A stretch of DNA of 32,156 bases from positions 1 to 32,156 of the forward strand of contig NZ_JABBJJ010000125.1 of assembly GCF_012933655.1 (NCBI RefSeq), in the 5' to 3' direction. The translations under genes and the position numbers were made by a program. The notes under the pieces were generated by a model. It worked only from the letters and a program-made list of their open reading frames with translations, was not told where the DNA came from and made no database searches. Below are positions 21,430-29,929 of this stretch, in pieces; the stretch's first letter is position 1; each line of letters starts with the position of its first letter. The DNA is from Pyxidicoccus fallax. GTDB lineage: Bacteria; Myxococcota; Myxococcia; Myxococcales; Myxococcaceae.

Positions 21430-22499
21430 GCTCCCTCCATCGCCGTCTGGGACATCTCCTCCAGCCGACCCACCGAAGTCCCGTCCCATCCGATGTAGCG
21501 CACCCCCGCCAGCGGCTCCGGCGCATGGAACTCCAGCGCGCCCACGGCGGAGGTGAGCTTCCCGTCCGGCCTCCACGCGGCGAAGGGGTGGGGGCGGGTG
21601 AACAGCTCCACCTCGCACGTGGCCACGTCGCTCTGCGCCACGTGCACGTCCCAGCCCGTCGGATCCCGATACACGTACCCCACCAGCGTCCGAGGGTCGC
21701 ACCACGCGCGGCCCTTCATGGACGTGGTGAGCGTCGACGCGTGGAACAGCAGCTCGCCCGCGCGAGGTACCTCCATCTTCGAGAACAGCAGCCCGGGCAC
21801 CTCGTGGAACGTGTGCTGCCGGCCCGCGGTGCGCAGGTAGATGGGCGTGAGCCGCGGGCTCGCGGCGCCGCGCCGGGACAGCACGGACAGCGCCTCCAGG
21901 CTCGCCTTCGGGTCCTCGCGGAACACCGGGACGTAGAGCCACGTCAGCTCCTCCAGGCGCCGGTGCCCCCAGAGGTGCTTCTGCAGCCCCGGCGCGCCAC
22001 GGACGTCGTACCGCCGGCCATCCACCGTGACGGTACCGCTGAAGGTGACGTCGTCCACCGCATGGGCCACGTGCGTGGTGAGCGGCAGCAGGTCCGCGCC
22101 CCGGGGCGCGCGGCGGACGGCGTCGGTGGCCTCCGGCGAGAAGCGCAAGTCCCAGTCGATGGAGTGCCCACCCGAGGCCACCCGCCCATGGCACCGTCCC
22201 GGCGCCAGCTCCGAGTCACCGATGCGGATGCTGAACCGCCCCGGTGTCCCCGCGCTGAACTCGGAGATGGGGTGGAGGGACTTCAGCGCCACCGCGGGCG
22301 TGGGCGAGCCACAGTCGAAGGCCGCGGCCCACACCGTGGCGCGAGGCTCCCCGGGGGCGCCCGGAGCCGGAGTGAACAGCGTGTACCGCAGCCACCACGC
22401 GCGCTCGCCATCCAGGTCGAGCACCACCAGGAACCAGATTTCGAAGAACCCCGGCTGACCCTTCCAGCGCGGCAGATTCACCCGCTCGCTCGACGGCAT
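21426..22499 (-). CDS. CrtC/AttH-like (lipocalin-type) protein
   Basis: This 357-residue soluble protein opens with FFEIWFLVVLDLDGERAWWLRYTLF. That pattern, together with the beta-rich body and the LQKHLWGHRRLEELTWLYVP segment, resembles the hydroxyneurosporene synthase/carotenoid 1,2-hydratase (CrtC) and AttH group, which form two lipocalin-like barrels and act on hydrophobic substrates. I do not see enough to claim carotenoid hydratase activity, and no crt genes are nearby. It is the middle gene of three: 76 bp after the DUF2378 gene and overlapping the fumarylacetoacetase-fold gene by 4 bp. The ATG at 22499 follows a GGGGGGAAGG run. Confidence 0.6.
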   Translation of the reverse strand: MPSSERVNLPRWKGQPGFFEIWFLVVLDLDGERAWWLRYTLFTPAPGAPGEPRATVWAAAFDCGSPTPAVALKSLHPISEFSAGTPGRFSIRIGDSELAPGRCHGRVASGGHSIDWDLRFSPEATDAVRRAPRGADLLPLTTHVAHAVDDVTFSGTVTVDGRRYDVRGAPGLQKHLWGHRRLEELTWLYVPVFREDPKASLEALSVLSRRGAASPRLTPIYLRTAGRQHTFHEVPGLLFSKMEVPRAGELLFHASTLTTSMKGRAWCDPRTLVGYVYRDPTGWDVHVAQSDVATCEVELFTRPHPFAAWRPDGKLTSAVGALEFHAPEPLAGVRYIGWDGTSVGRLEEMSQTAMEGA

Positions 22500-22575
22500 G
22501 GCCTTCCCCCCGGACGGCGACGGAGCCGTCAGGGGACGAACGCTCGCAGAGCCGGGGTGTTCCCGGCAAGCCGCG

Positions 22576-23139
22576 TCAGCCCTCCGCGTCGCTCCAGACG
22601 ATGCGGTATGTGACGCTTTCCTCGTCGAACTGGCTCACCTCCACCGTGGTGGCGGGAGCCCCCGCGGCGCGGCCCATGGCCAGCATCACGCCCTGCTTGA
22701 AGTAGCGCAGCTTGCCGGGCTCGTTGAGCCACACCTCGGCCTCGTTCGGGCCGCGCTCGGTGATGCGCACCTCGGTGTAGTTGTTGCTCGTCCGGAAGCC
22801 GTGCTGCGCCTTCCACAGCATCCGCCACGGGCCCAAGAGCTTCATCACGCCCATCAACGCGCGGCCCATCAGCGTGTCGCGGTAGCCGTCAATCATCCGC
22901 TCGCCGAGCAGCCGCCACGCCACCTCGTCGGACTCGTTCGGGTGCAGCGCCTTCGCCGTCACCGTCACGCAGCGGATCCACGTCTCCAGCGGGTAGGCCG
23001 GAAGCAGCGGCCGGTCGAGGTCCAGGCCCTCGGTCCGCAGCCGCTCCTTGAGCAGGGGAGACACCTTCCCGGTGAGACCCCTGACGAACAAGCCCTCCAC
23101 GATTGGGGGGAAGACGAGTCGCTCGGCCATGAGGGCCAT
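22576..23139 (-). CDS. DUF2378 family protein (myxobacterial paralogous family)
   Basis: This protein of about 187 residues has no signal peptide or membrane segment. VFPPIVEGLFVRGL near the start, PAYPLETWIRCV, and the HFGFRTSNNY-like segment (here HGFRTSNNYTEV) are marks of TIGR02265/DUF2378, an expanded Myxococcus family of unknown function. Members resemble regulator-associated or hormone-binding-like domains (HNOB-like fold, by memory only). A second start, 23130, is 3 codons downstream. In-frame sequence before 23139 is non-homologous and Arg/Pro-rich. It is probably the first gene of the three-gene operon. Confidence 0.8.
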   Translation of the reverse strand: MALMAERLVFPPIVEGLFVRGLTGKVSPLLKERLRTEGLDLDRPLLPAYPLETWIRCVTVTAKALHPNESDEVAWRLLGERMIDGYRDTLMGRALMGVMKLLGPWRMLWKAQHGFRTSNNYTEVRITERGPNEAEVWLNEPGKLRYFKQGVMLAMGRAAGAPATTVEVSQFDEESVTYRIVWSDAEG

Positions 23140-23275
23140 TCCAGCCCGGCCGCTACCGCTCGGGTCAAGCCTCTCGGACGAATTCCTTCGTTGCGCGAAC
23201 ATCGCCATCGCTCCCGGGTTCATCGGCGTCCGGCACCTACCACAACCGCCAGCGCCGATGTGGGGAGTCGAAGGC

Positions 23276-24712
23276 CTACCTGCGTGGGGAGGGGCAGCGA
23301 CCGTCGGGCCGGAGGGGCAGGGCCCACAGCCTCCTGACGCCGGTGCCATCCTCCGCGGTGAAGAAGGCATCCCAGCCAGAGCGCACGAAGCTCCTCGGGT
23401 ATGAGCCATTCGGTCCGGTCACCAGCTCCTCCAGGGGCACCGTGCCTCCGGGCGTGCCGTTGCTCATCCACGGCTCCAGGCCACGCTCCAGGGTCTCCGC
23501 GCGGAAGAACAGGTTCCCCTGGAGCACCGTCAGCTCGGAGGGCCACGCGCCGCGCGGACCGTGCTCCAGCTCCTTGAAGAGCTGCGTCCCCGCCTCGGTG
23601 CCATCGCTCACCCACAGCTCGTTTCCGTGGACTCCGTCGTCCGCGGAGAAGAAGAGCCGGCGCCCGAGCACCGTCAGGCTCGCGGGCTCGGAGCCCTCCG
23701 CGCCGGAGCGCACGTCCTTCACGCGCCGCGTTCCCTTCGCGGTGCCATCGCTGCGCCACAACTCCAGGTCCATGCCGTCAGGGGCCCTGGTGGCCGTGAA
23801 GTACAGCTTGCCACCCATGGAGACCCTCTCGCCCACGTGGGTGACGTCCGCCACCTTCGCCGGGGGACCGCCGCTCGTCACCATCAGCTCGAGCGAGTGT
23901 CCATGCAGGTCTCCGATGATGAAGAACACGCGCGAGCCCACCGCCGTCGGAGCCCCGAGGATGGAGCCCTCGCTCGGCACGCGCAGCAGCTCGGTGACGG
24001 TGCCGGACACCGGGTCCAGGCGCATCAGCGCCGTGAAGATGGCCTGGAAGTGGGCGATGAAATAGAGCGAGCCATCCCCGGACCGGGTCAGCAGGTCTGG
24101 CTCGGCGCCTTCGGGGCCGGGATCGAGGTCCGCGACGAGCACCGTCCCTTCGGCGGTGCCGTCCGTCACCCGCAGCTCGCGCCCGTGGTTCTCGTCTCCG
24201 GCCGTGAAGTAGAGGCGACCCTGGTGCTCGAAGAGGGAGCGGGGAAAGGAGCCATTGGGCCCGGGCCAGAGGTCCACCACCATCTTCGTGCCGGCCGCGG
24301 TGCCGTCGCTCACCCAGAGCTCGCGGCCATGGTCCTCGTCCTCGGCGGCGAAGAAGACGCGGTTGCCCACGCGGGTGAACTGCGTGGGCGCCATGCCCGT
24401 GGGCGGAGTGGGGAAGTCACGGACCTTGAATGTGCCCTCGCCCTGGGTGCCGCTGCTCGCCCACAAAGCGCCTCCCGCGTCGTCCGTGCCGGTGAAGAAG
24501 AAGAGGAGGTCACCGCCATGCACCAGGTCCCTGGACTCCGGGTCCACGTTCGGAAGCGCGGGCCCCAGCGGGACGGCCTTCGTGCCACAGGGCTTCCAGG
24601 GCGTGGAGGCTCCCGCTGCGGCCTCGTTCTCCACGGTGGAGCCGCCCGGGGCGGCCTCGCCACGGCCCGCCATCAGCGCCAGCACCACGCAGAGAGAACG
24701 CCAGCACCTCAT
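23276..24712 (-). CDS. Secreted ELWxxDGT-repeat protein
   Basis: This 478-residue protein has a signal peptide (MRCWRSLCVVLALMAGRGEA). The ATG at 24712 has GAGGAGG 6 nt upstream, which fixes the start. The body consists of about eight 45-50-residue units with the hallmark R/N-ELWVSDGT-x-x-GT, each followed by a strand such as VVDLWPGPNGSFP and a F/YFTA-DE-HG turn. Such repeats are found in large secreted proteins of myxobacteria and planctomycetes and are thought to build a beta-propeller. The last unit reads EPWMSNGTPGGT. No catalytic motif is seen, so the role may be adhesion or matrix. It is divergent from the copper-oxidase-like gene, which shares the 231-bp intergenic region. Confidence 0.83.
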   Translation of the reverse strand: MRCWRSLCVVLALMAGRGEAAPGGSTVENEAAAGASTPWKPCGTKAVPLGPALPNVDPESRDLVHGGDLLFFFTGTDDAGGALWASSGTQGEGTFKVRDFPTPPTGMAPTQFTRVGNRVFFAAEDEDHGRELWVSDGTAAGTKMVVDLWPGPNGSFPRSLFEHQGRLYFTAGDENHGRELRVTDGTAEGTVLVADLDPGPEGAEPDLLTRSGDGSLYFIAHFQAIFTALMRLDPVSGTVTELLRVPSEGSILGAPTAVGSRVFFIIGDLHGHSLELMVTSGGPPAKVADVTHVGERVSMGGKLYFTATRAPDGMDLELWRSDGTAKGTRRVKDVRSGAEGSEPASLTVLGRRLFFSADDGVHGNELWVSDGTEAGTQLFKELEHGPRGAWPSELTVLQGNLFFRAETLERGLEPWMSNGTPGGTVPLEELVTGPNGSYPRSFVRSGWDAFFTAEDGTGVRRLWALPLRPDGRCPSPRR

Positions 24713-24839
24713 CGAGAACCTCCTCGCACGGAAGGGAACCGGCGGAATCTGGCCGTCCTGGACCGCGCGCCTACCCGTGCGCCGGGGCGATGGGCGCCGC
24801 CGCGGAGTGACAGTCACCGGGCCCATGACGGGACGGTCG

Positions 24840-24874
24840 TGAGGTCCGGAGATGACACGACCTCATCCGTGAGG
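24840..24874. promoter_or_regulatory. Dyad cluster between divergent secreted-protein genes
   Basis: TGAGGTC (24840-24846) and GACCTCA (24859-24865) form a 7-bp inverted repeat with a 12-bp spacer. The second arm also pairs with TGAGG at 24870-24874. The spacing of about two helical turns fits a dimeric regulator that could act on both the ELW-repeat gene and the copper-oxidase-like gene. No regulator gene is adjacent. Confidence 0.3.
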
Positions 24875-24943
24875 ACTGATTGGCACGGGTGGGGTGGCTC
24901 CTAAGTTCCTAGCCTCCCCAAGGCAGCACCCCCGGAGGCAGCA

Positions 24944-26386
24944 ATGTCCTGGAGCTTCCCCATTCCCCGCTCGCGAGGGCTCGTCGCGTGGCTCGTCGCG
25001 GGCCTCGTCCTGGCCGGACCCGCCGGAGCGCAGACCGCGCCGTCGGACATCGGGACATGGTCCGGTCTGATGACCTGGCCCATGTCGGCCACGCACGCGC
25101 ACCTGCAACCGGATGGGAAGGTGTGGTTCTTCGGTGAGTTCGCCGAGGGCGACCTGCCGCCGCGCCGGTGGGACCCGGCGACCAACGCCATCACCACGCT
25201 CCCGTTCCCCGGCTACAACGTCTTCTGCGCGGGCCATTCGTACCTCGCGGACGGGAAGTTGCTGGTGACGGGGGGACACATCGAGAGCCACGTGGGGCTG
25301 GCGGACGCGAGCCTGTTCGATGCGGCCACGTCGTCGTGGACGCGCCTGCCGGACATGAATGACGGGCGCTGGTACCCGACCAACACGACGCTCGCGAACG
25401 GGGACGTGATGGTGCTCTCCGGAGAGATTGCCGACTCCGGCGACATCAATGAGATTCCGCAGCGCTACCTGGCGGCCTCGCGGACGTGGCGGACCATGAC
25501 GACGGCGCGGCTGAAGATGCCGTACTACCCGCGGATGTTCCTGGCGCCGGATGGCCGGCTCTTCTTCGCGGGGCCGTCGCGAGGCACCCGGTGGATGACG
25601 ACGTCGGGCACGGGCTCGTGGGCCTCGGGGCCGTCTAGCAACTTCGGCACGCGGAGCTACGGGCCGGCGGTGATTCTCGACGGCCGCGTGTACCTGGTGG
25701 GCGGAGGCGACCCGCCGACGGCCACGGTGGAGATGATCGACCTGAACGCGTCCTCGCCCACGTGGAGGTACGTGGCGCCCATGTCCACGGCGCGGCGCCA
25801 GCACAACGCGACGATTCTTCCGGACGGCCGGGTGCTCGTCACGGGAGGCAGTCGCGGGAGTGGCTTCGACAACTCGGGCAGCCCCGTGCGCCACGCGGAG
25901 GTGTACGACCCGGCCACCAACCGGTGGACCCGGCTGGCGAGCAACACCGTGTACCGGGGCTATCACGCCACGACGCTGCTGCTGCCGGACGGGCGGGTGA
26001 TGAGCGCGGGAGGACGGAGGGTGCGCACGGCGGAGGTGTACTCGCCGCCGTACCTCTTCAAGGGAGCGCGGCCGGTGGTCAGCTCGGCGCCGGGCACGGT
26101 GACGCCCGGGACGAGTTTCACCGTGTCCACGCCAGACCCGGCGAGCATCACCCGCGTGTCGCTCATCGCGCTCGGATCGGTCACGCACGCGTTCGACCAG
26201 AACCAGCGGCTGGTGACGCTGGACTTCACGCGAGGCAGCGGAAGCCTCACCGTCGCCGCGCCGCGGAACAACAACCTGGCGCCCCCGGGGTACTACCAGC
26301 TCTTCCTGGTGAACGAGGCGGGGGTGCCCTCGGTGGGGAGGATGGTGCGCATTGCTGTCTCGTCGAGTGGGCTCACGAGCGAGTGA
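24944..26386 (+). CDS. Galactose oxidase/glyoxal oxidase-like copper radical protein
   Basis: This 480-residue secreted protein has a signal ending AGPAGAQ. The catalytic region is a Kelch-type propeller followed by a C-terminal Ig-like DUF1929 domain (RPVVSSAPGTVTPGTSF). All expected copper-radical residues can be placed: Cys95 (VFCAGHSY) and Tyr144 (RWYPT) for the Cys-Tyr cofactor, Tyr340-His341 (GYHATTLLLPDGRV) and His415 (GSVTHAFDQNQR). These enzymes oxidise alcohols or aldehydes to give H2O2. The Trp that shields the radical in Fusarium galactose oxidase (18 residues after the Tyr) aligns to Ile162 here. The streptomycete GlxA relatives act in glycan deposition at the cell surface, so a matrix or sheath role is possible. 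GGAGG precedes the ATG. Confidence 0.87.
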   Translation: MSWSFPIPRSRGLVAWLVAGLVLAGPAGAQTAPSDIGTWSGLMTWPMSATHAHLQPDGKVWFFGEFAEGDLPPRRWDPATNAITTLPFPGYNVFCAGHSYLADGKLLVTGGHIESHVGLADASLFDAATSSWTRLPDMNDGRWYPTNTTLANGDVMVLSGEIADSGDINEIPQRYLAASRTWRTMTTARLKMPYYPRMFLAPDGRLFFAGPSRGTRWMTTSGTGSWASGPSSNFGTRSYGPAVILDGRVYLVGGGDPPTATVEMIDLNASSPTWRYVAPMSTARRQHNATILPDGRVLVTGGSRGSGFDNSGSPVRHAEVYDPATNRWTRLASNTVYRGYHATTLLLPDGRVMSAGGRRVRTAEVYSPPYLFKGARPVVSSAPGTVTPGTSFTVSTPDPASITRVSLIALGSVTHAFDQNQRLVTLDFTRGSGSLTVAAPRNNNLAPPGYYQLFLVNEAGVPSVGRMVRIAVSSSGLTSE

Positions 26387-26416
26387 GCGGGAGCGCCGCA
26401 TCTGCTCACGGAGGAC

Positions 26417-28537
26417 TCATGGGCGGACCGGCTGTGCGCTCGCAAGGACCCGGCGCGCTCCCTCCGTATCCAGGAACGTGCCGCCGAGCATTTCGGCGAC
26501 AGCATGGGGTGGCAGTGCATCCTGGAACTTGCTCAGCCGGTAGGGCGGAATCCGCGCGGCCATGGCCTGGAGGCGTCCGGGAGCGGACCAGAACGCCTCA
26601 CGCGCCCCCTCAGCCAGCCCACGTGCCACCGCATCGTGAGACGCGCCCGCTCCGCTGATCCGCACGAAGAAATTGTCCGGAACGACCTTCCACCCGTGCG
26701 CGAGCTCCAGCGCGTACTTCAGGGTGTGATTGATGCGCCCGCCCGCGAAGTTCCACCAGAGCGCGTTCCCGTCCGAATCGAGCTGAACCGCGGGCCCCAC
26801 GCGGCGCAGGAGCGGGCCAAGGTCCTCGCGCAAGGCCCGCAGCGCTCCGGCGGCTGCTTCGTCCAGGTACGCAAGGGACGTGTCTCCCTCCAGGATGTTC
26901 CTGATGCGCTGGCACACCTCGTAGCCGAGGAATCGCGGCATGAAGCCTCCCCAGGTTGGCTTCCTACCTGCGGGAGCGGCGCGGACATGCACCTCCCGGC
27001 TCGCGTGGATGAGCCGCTCCACCACCCAGGCGCGTCCCGCGAGCAGGAAGGAGCTCATGCCCTCCACCAGCCGCTCGACGAAGGCGGGCTCGATGGAACC
27101 GAGCTCCTGGGCACCCGCCATCACCCGGTACATGACGGGGCTCGTGAAGACCGCGTACAGCTCGCTGAAGTTCTTCCTGCCGAAGAGCCGCTCGGCCCGT
27201 TCTCCCAGGGAGAGCTTGCCGCCGGACTCGAAGAGGAACTCCGTCGCGACGAGGTGCCGGACGAGCGCCTCGAACTCGCCGGCGGAGATGCCCTGGAAGT
27301 CCGGCACTCGAGAGAGCTGCGCCCAGGCATCCACGGGAGAGATGGCTCCGAACTGGAGCGAGAGAGCCATCAGCTGCTGCACGAGCACGGCCCAGCAGCG
27401 CGACTGCATGGGGACGGCTTCCACCCAGCCGGCTCGGGCCTGTTCGATGAGCGCGATGGCGACCAGCAGCGAGTCCGTGTCCTCGCAAAGGAACGCCATG
27501 TTCGCCACCTGGCCCGCGCGGCGTCCCGTCCGGCCGATTCGCTGGAGGAAGGAGGACACGGTGGAGGGCGCGTTCGCCTGCAGCACGGCGTCCAGGTCCC
27601 CCACGTCGATACCCAGCTCGAGCGTGGACGTACACACGATGCAGGCGTCCTGGCCGTGGTGGAACCGTTCCTCCGCGAGCTTCCGCTCCTCCAGCGAGAC
27701 CGAGCTGTGGTGCACGAAGACGTCCGTGCCCTGACCTCGCATCCGCTCCGCCACCGCCTCGGTGAGCGCGCGCGTCTGGCAGAAGAAGAGGCTCTTCCTG
27801 CCGCGGCCCAGCGAGGCACCTGCCCGCGCGATGTCCGAGACGGTCCCCGGCAGTGACACCGAGAGCTTCCGCTGCGCCGGCTGCCGGGGCGGGTCCACCA
27901 CCGTGCCCTGGCGACGCGAGGAGCCTTTCAGCCACGCCAGGATGTCCTCCGGGTTGCCCACGGTGGCGGACAGGCCCACGCGCTGGACGTCTCCGCCCCC
28001 CAGCGCCGCCAGCCGCTCGATGACGGACATCAGGTGCGCCCCCCGGTCCGTTCCGGCGAGCGCATGGACCTCGTCCACGACGACGTGCCGGAGCTGGGAG
28101 AACAGCGACTGCACGGGCACTCGCGGCGAGATGAGCATCACCTCCAGCGACTCCGGGGTGGTCATCAGCAGCTCGCAGGGCTCCTTGATGAAGGCGCGCT
28201 TCGCGCCGTCCGGAGTGTCCCCGTGCCAGACGAAGCGGCGGAGCCCCACCATCTCGGTGTAGATGCCAAGCCTCTCCTCCTGGTTGTTGAGCAGGGCCTT
28301 GATGGGCGCCACATACAGCGCGCCGACTCCCGCGACAGGCCGCTCCATCAGGTCCGCGAGGATGGGGAAGAGGGCGGCCTCCGTCTTGCCCCCCGCCGTG
28401 GGGGCGAGGACGACCGCGTTACTCCCGTCGAGCAGCTCCCGCGCCGTCAGCTCCTGGACGGGCCTGAGCCCGGTGAAGCCGAGCCGGCTGACGATGGCTT
28501 CCTGCATTCGGGGAGGGAACCGGGAGAAGACGCTCAT
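26417..28537 (-). CDS. brxHI: BrxHI/Lhr-like superfamily 2 helicase
   Basis: This 706-residue DEAD/DEAH-type helicase shows the Q-motif region (LRPVQ, 24-28), Walker A APTAGGKT (45-52), DEVH box (155-158), motif III SAT (190-192) and motif VI QRIGRTGRR (332-340). Two RecA domains are followed by a winged-helix/Lhr-type C-terminal region of about 300 residues. The layout matches the Lhr-like helicases called BrxHI in BREX type 2 and Pgl systems, which pair with BrxD. Lhr enzymes move on DNA and unwind DNA/RNA hybrids. The start has TGAGGAA upstream, and the gap to the upstream BrxD-like gene is 7 bp, so the two are co-expressed. No BrxA, BrxC, PglX, PglZ or BrxL is present in the window. Confidence 0.8.
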   Translation of the reverse strand: MSVFSRFPPRMQEAIVSRLGFTGLRPVQELTARELLDGSNAVVLAPTAGGKTEAALFPILADLMERPVAGVGALYVAPIKALLNNQEERLGIYTEMVGLRRFVWHGDTPDGAKRAFIKEPCELLMTTPESLEVMLISPRVPVQSLFSQLRHVVVDEVHALAGTDRGAHLMSVIERLAALGGGDVQRVGLSATVGNPEDILAWLKGSSRRQGTVVDPPRQPAQRKLSVSLPGTVSDIARAGASLGRGRKSLFFCQTRALTEAVAERMRGQGTDVFVHHSSVSLEERKLAEERFHHGQDACIVCTSTLELGIDVGDLDAVLQANAPSTVSSFLQRIGRTGRRAGQVANMAFLCEDTDSLLVAIALIEQARAGWVEAVPMQSRCWAVLVQQLMALSLQFGAISPVDAWAQLSRVPDFQGISAGEFEALVRHLVATEFLFESGGKLSLGERAERLFGRKNFSELYAVFTSPVMYRVMAGAQELGSIEPAFVERLVEGMSSFLLAGRAWVVERLIHASREVHVRAAPAGRKPTWGGFMPRFLGYEVCQRIRNILEGDTSLAYLDEAAAGALRALREDLGPLLRRVGPAVQLDSDGNALWWNFAGGRINHTLKYALELAHGWKVVPDNFFVRISGAGASHDAVARGLAEGAREAFWSAPGRLQAMAARIPPYRLSKFQDALPPHAVAEMLGGTFLDTEGARRVLASAQPVRP

Positions 28538-28544
28538 GGGTTCC

Positions 28545-29864
28545 TCAGAAGTTCACGACCTCGTAGCCCTGGTCATCTCCCGGCTCCGGCGGGTACTCGG
28601 GCCTGCCCTCGCGGAGGCTCGCCTCGGTGTGCGTGAGCGCCGGCTCGATGGGCGGCTTGCCTGGTGCTGGCTGGAAGTCCGGCTCCTGCTCGACGATGTC
28701 GAACACGCTCACCAGCCGCCGAAGGAATTGCCGCGGCACCACGCCCACGTCGGCGCGCAGGCCCTCGGAGACCTCCCGCACCAGCGAGTCCATGTAGTCC
28801 GGGCTGACGGTGGCCTCGAAGCGCGCGCGGTCGGTGGTCGGGTACATGGAGCGGAGCTTCATCCCGACCTCCTTGAGCCGCTTCTGGTCGAAGGGCTTGA
28901 GCGCGAGCTGCGGCTGCTTGAGCGGCGCGAAGCCGTCCACCTGGGTGAACGCGATGCGGTCGTTCAGCGGCTGAAGGCCCTTCACGCCCCGGTTCGTGTC
29001 GAAGAAGTCGGGGGTGCCCGTGAAGACCCACAGCAGTCCGTGGAAGCCGCCCGCGGCATCGAGAATCTGCCGCATGCCATTCAGGGACTTCTGCCGCACG
29101 TCCGCCTTCATCCGGAGGATGGTCTCCGCCTCGTCGATGACGATGACGAGCCCCGCGTACCCGGCGCCCTTCACGATGGCGAGGATGCCTCGGAGGTACG
29201 CGAGCGCGTCGGTACTCTGGATTTCTCCCTTGATGCCCGCCAGCTTCCGGGCGCTCGACGCGACGTTCTCACTGCCGGACAGCCAGGAGAGCAGGGCGGA
29301 TGCGTCCGCGAGCTGCCCCTTCTGCTTCAGCTCGAAGATGGTCCGCACCACGCGCACGAAGTCCGGGGGGACCTCGTTCCGCGTCCGGGCGACCAGCTCC
29401 TCGTCCAGCTTCGCCAGCACCGCGGCATCGAAGCCGGGCGCGTCCGGGTCCTTCCCGAGGGCGATGAGCGACTCCTCCACGCTGGCGACCCAGCGGTCGA
29501 GGATGTCCGCCAGCGCGCCGAGCGGGCAGGCGCTCGTGCTGAGGTTGCCCACCACCTTCCGGTACACGTCGTCGAAGCGGTGGAAGTGGAGGTCATTGTC
29601 GGAGACGACGACGAAGCTCGTCGCGAAGCCCCGCTGCTGGGCGTCCGCCGCAGTCAGCCGGGCGAGGAACGTCTTCCCGCAGCCGTAGCCCCCCCGGAGG
29701 AACTTGACGGCGCCCTCGCCGCTCCGGGTGAGCTCCAGCATCCGGTGGAGCTCGCCGCGCTCGCGCTCGATGCCCACGGCGAAGGTCTCGAGCCCTCGCT
29801 CGGGGACGGTGCCTCCTCGGAGGCACTGGAAGACGTGGTCGGTGTCTCGCTGGCTCAGGGGCAT
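28545..29864 (-). CDS. brxD: BrxD-like ATP-binding protein (DUF2791)
   Basis: This 439-residue AAA-type ATPase opens with the BrxD signature VPERGLETFAVGIERERGELHR. Walker A is RGGYGCGKT (57-65) and Walker B is LVIVIDEAE (239-247). Between them lies SFVVVSDNDLHFHRFDDVYRKV, a strongly conserved BrxD segment. A C-terminal helical region ends in a low-complexity acidic tail. Function in BREX type 2 is not established; the ATPase is thought to act with the helicase on DNA. The coding start at 29864 is 65 bp after the Imm52 stop, and the gap contains an inverted repeat. Its operon partner is the helicase 7 bp downstream. The family call is firm. Its role outside a full BREX locus is open. Confidence 0.85.
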   Translation of the reverse strand: MPLSQRDTDHVFQCLRGGTVPERGLETFAVGIERERGELHRMLELTRSGEGAVKFLRGGYGCGKTFLARLTAADAQQRGFATSFVVVSDNDLHFHRFDDVYRKVVGNLSTSACPLGALADILDRWVASVEESLIALGKDPDAPGFDAAVLAKLDEELVARTRNEVPPDFVRVVRTIFELKQKGQLADASALLSWLSGSENVASSARKLAGIKGEIQSTDALAYLRGILAIVKGAGYAGLVIVIDEAETILRMKADVRQKSLNGMRQILDAAGGFHGLLWVFTGTPDFFDTNRGVKGLQPLNDRIAFTQVDGFAPLKQPQLALKPFDQKRLKEVGMKLRSMYPTTDRARFEATVSPDYMDSLVREVSEGLRADVGVVPRQFLRRLVSVFDIVEQEPDFQPAPGKPPIEPALTHTEASLREGRPEYPPEPGDDQGYEVVNF

Positions 29865-29907
29865 GGTTCGCTCACTCTCGGGAGACGGGCGTATCCGGGG
29901 CCATGTT

Positions 29908-29922
29908 GTCCTCGAAGAGGAC
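29908..29922 (-). promoter_or_regulatory. Hairpin between Imm52 and BrxD-like genes
   Basis: GTCCTC-gaa-GAGGAC is a perfect 6-bp stem with a 3-nt loop, placed 8 nt after the Imm52 stop and 43 nt before the BrxD start. No T-run follows in the direction of transcription, so it is more likely an attenuator, processing site or protein-binding site than a terminator. Confidence 0.3.
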
Positions 29923-29929
29923 CTGGAAG

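Noticed and set aside
20515..23139. Carotenoid biosynthesis cluster
   Set aside because: The CrtC-like similarity is a fold-level resemblance; no phytoene synthase, desaturase or other crt gene is present.
24881..24900. Possible sigma-54 promoter (TGGCACG) upstream of the copper oxidase gene
   Set aside because: The -24 half looks good, but no GC dinucleotide occurs at the required 10-bp spacing for the -12 element.
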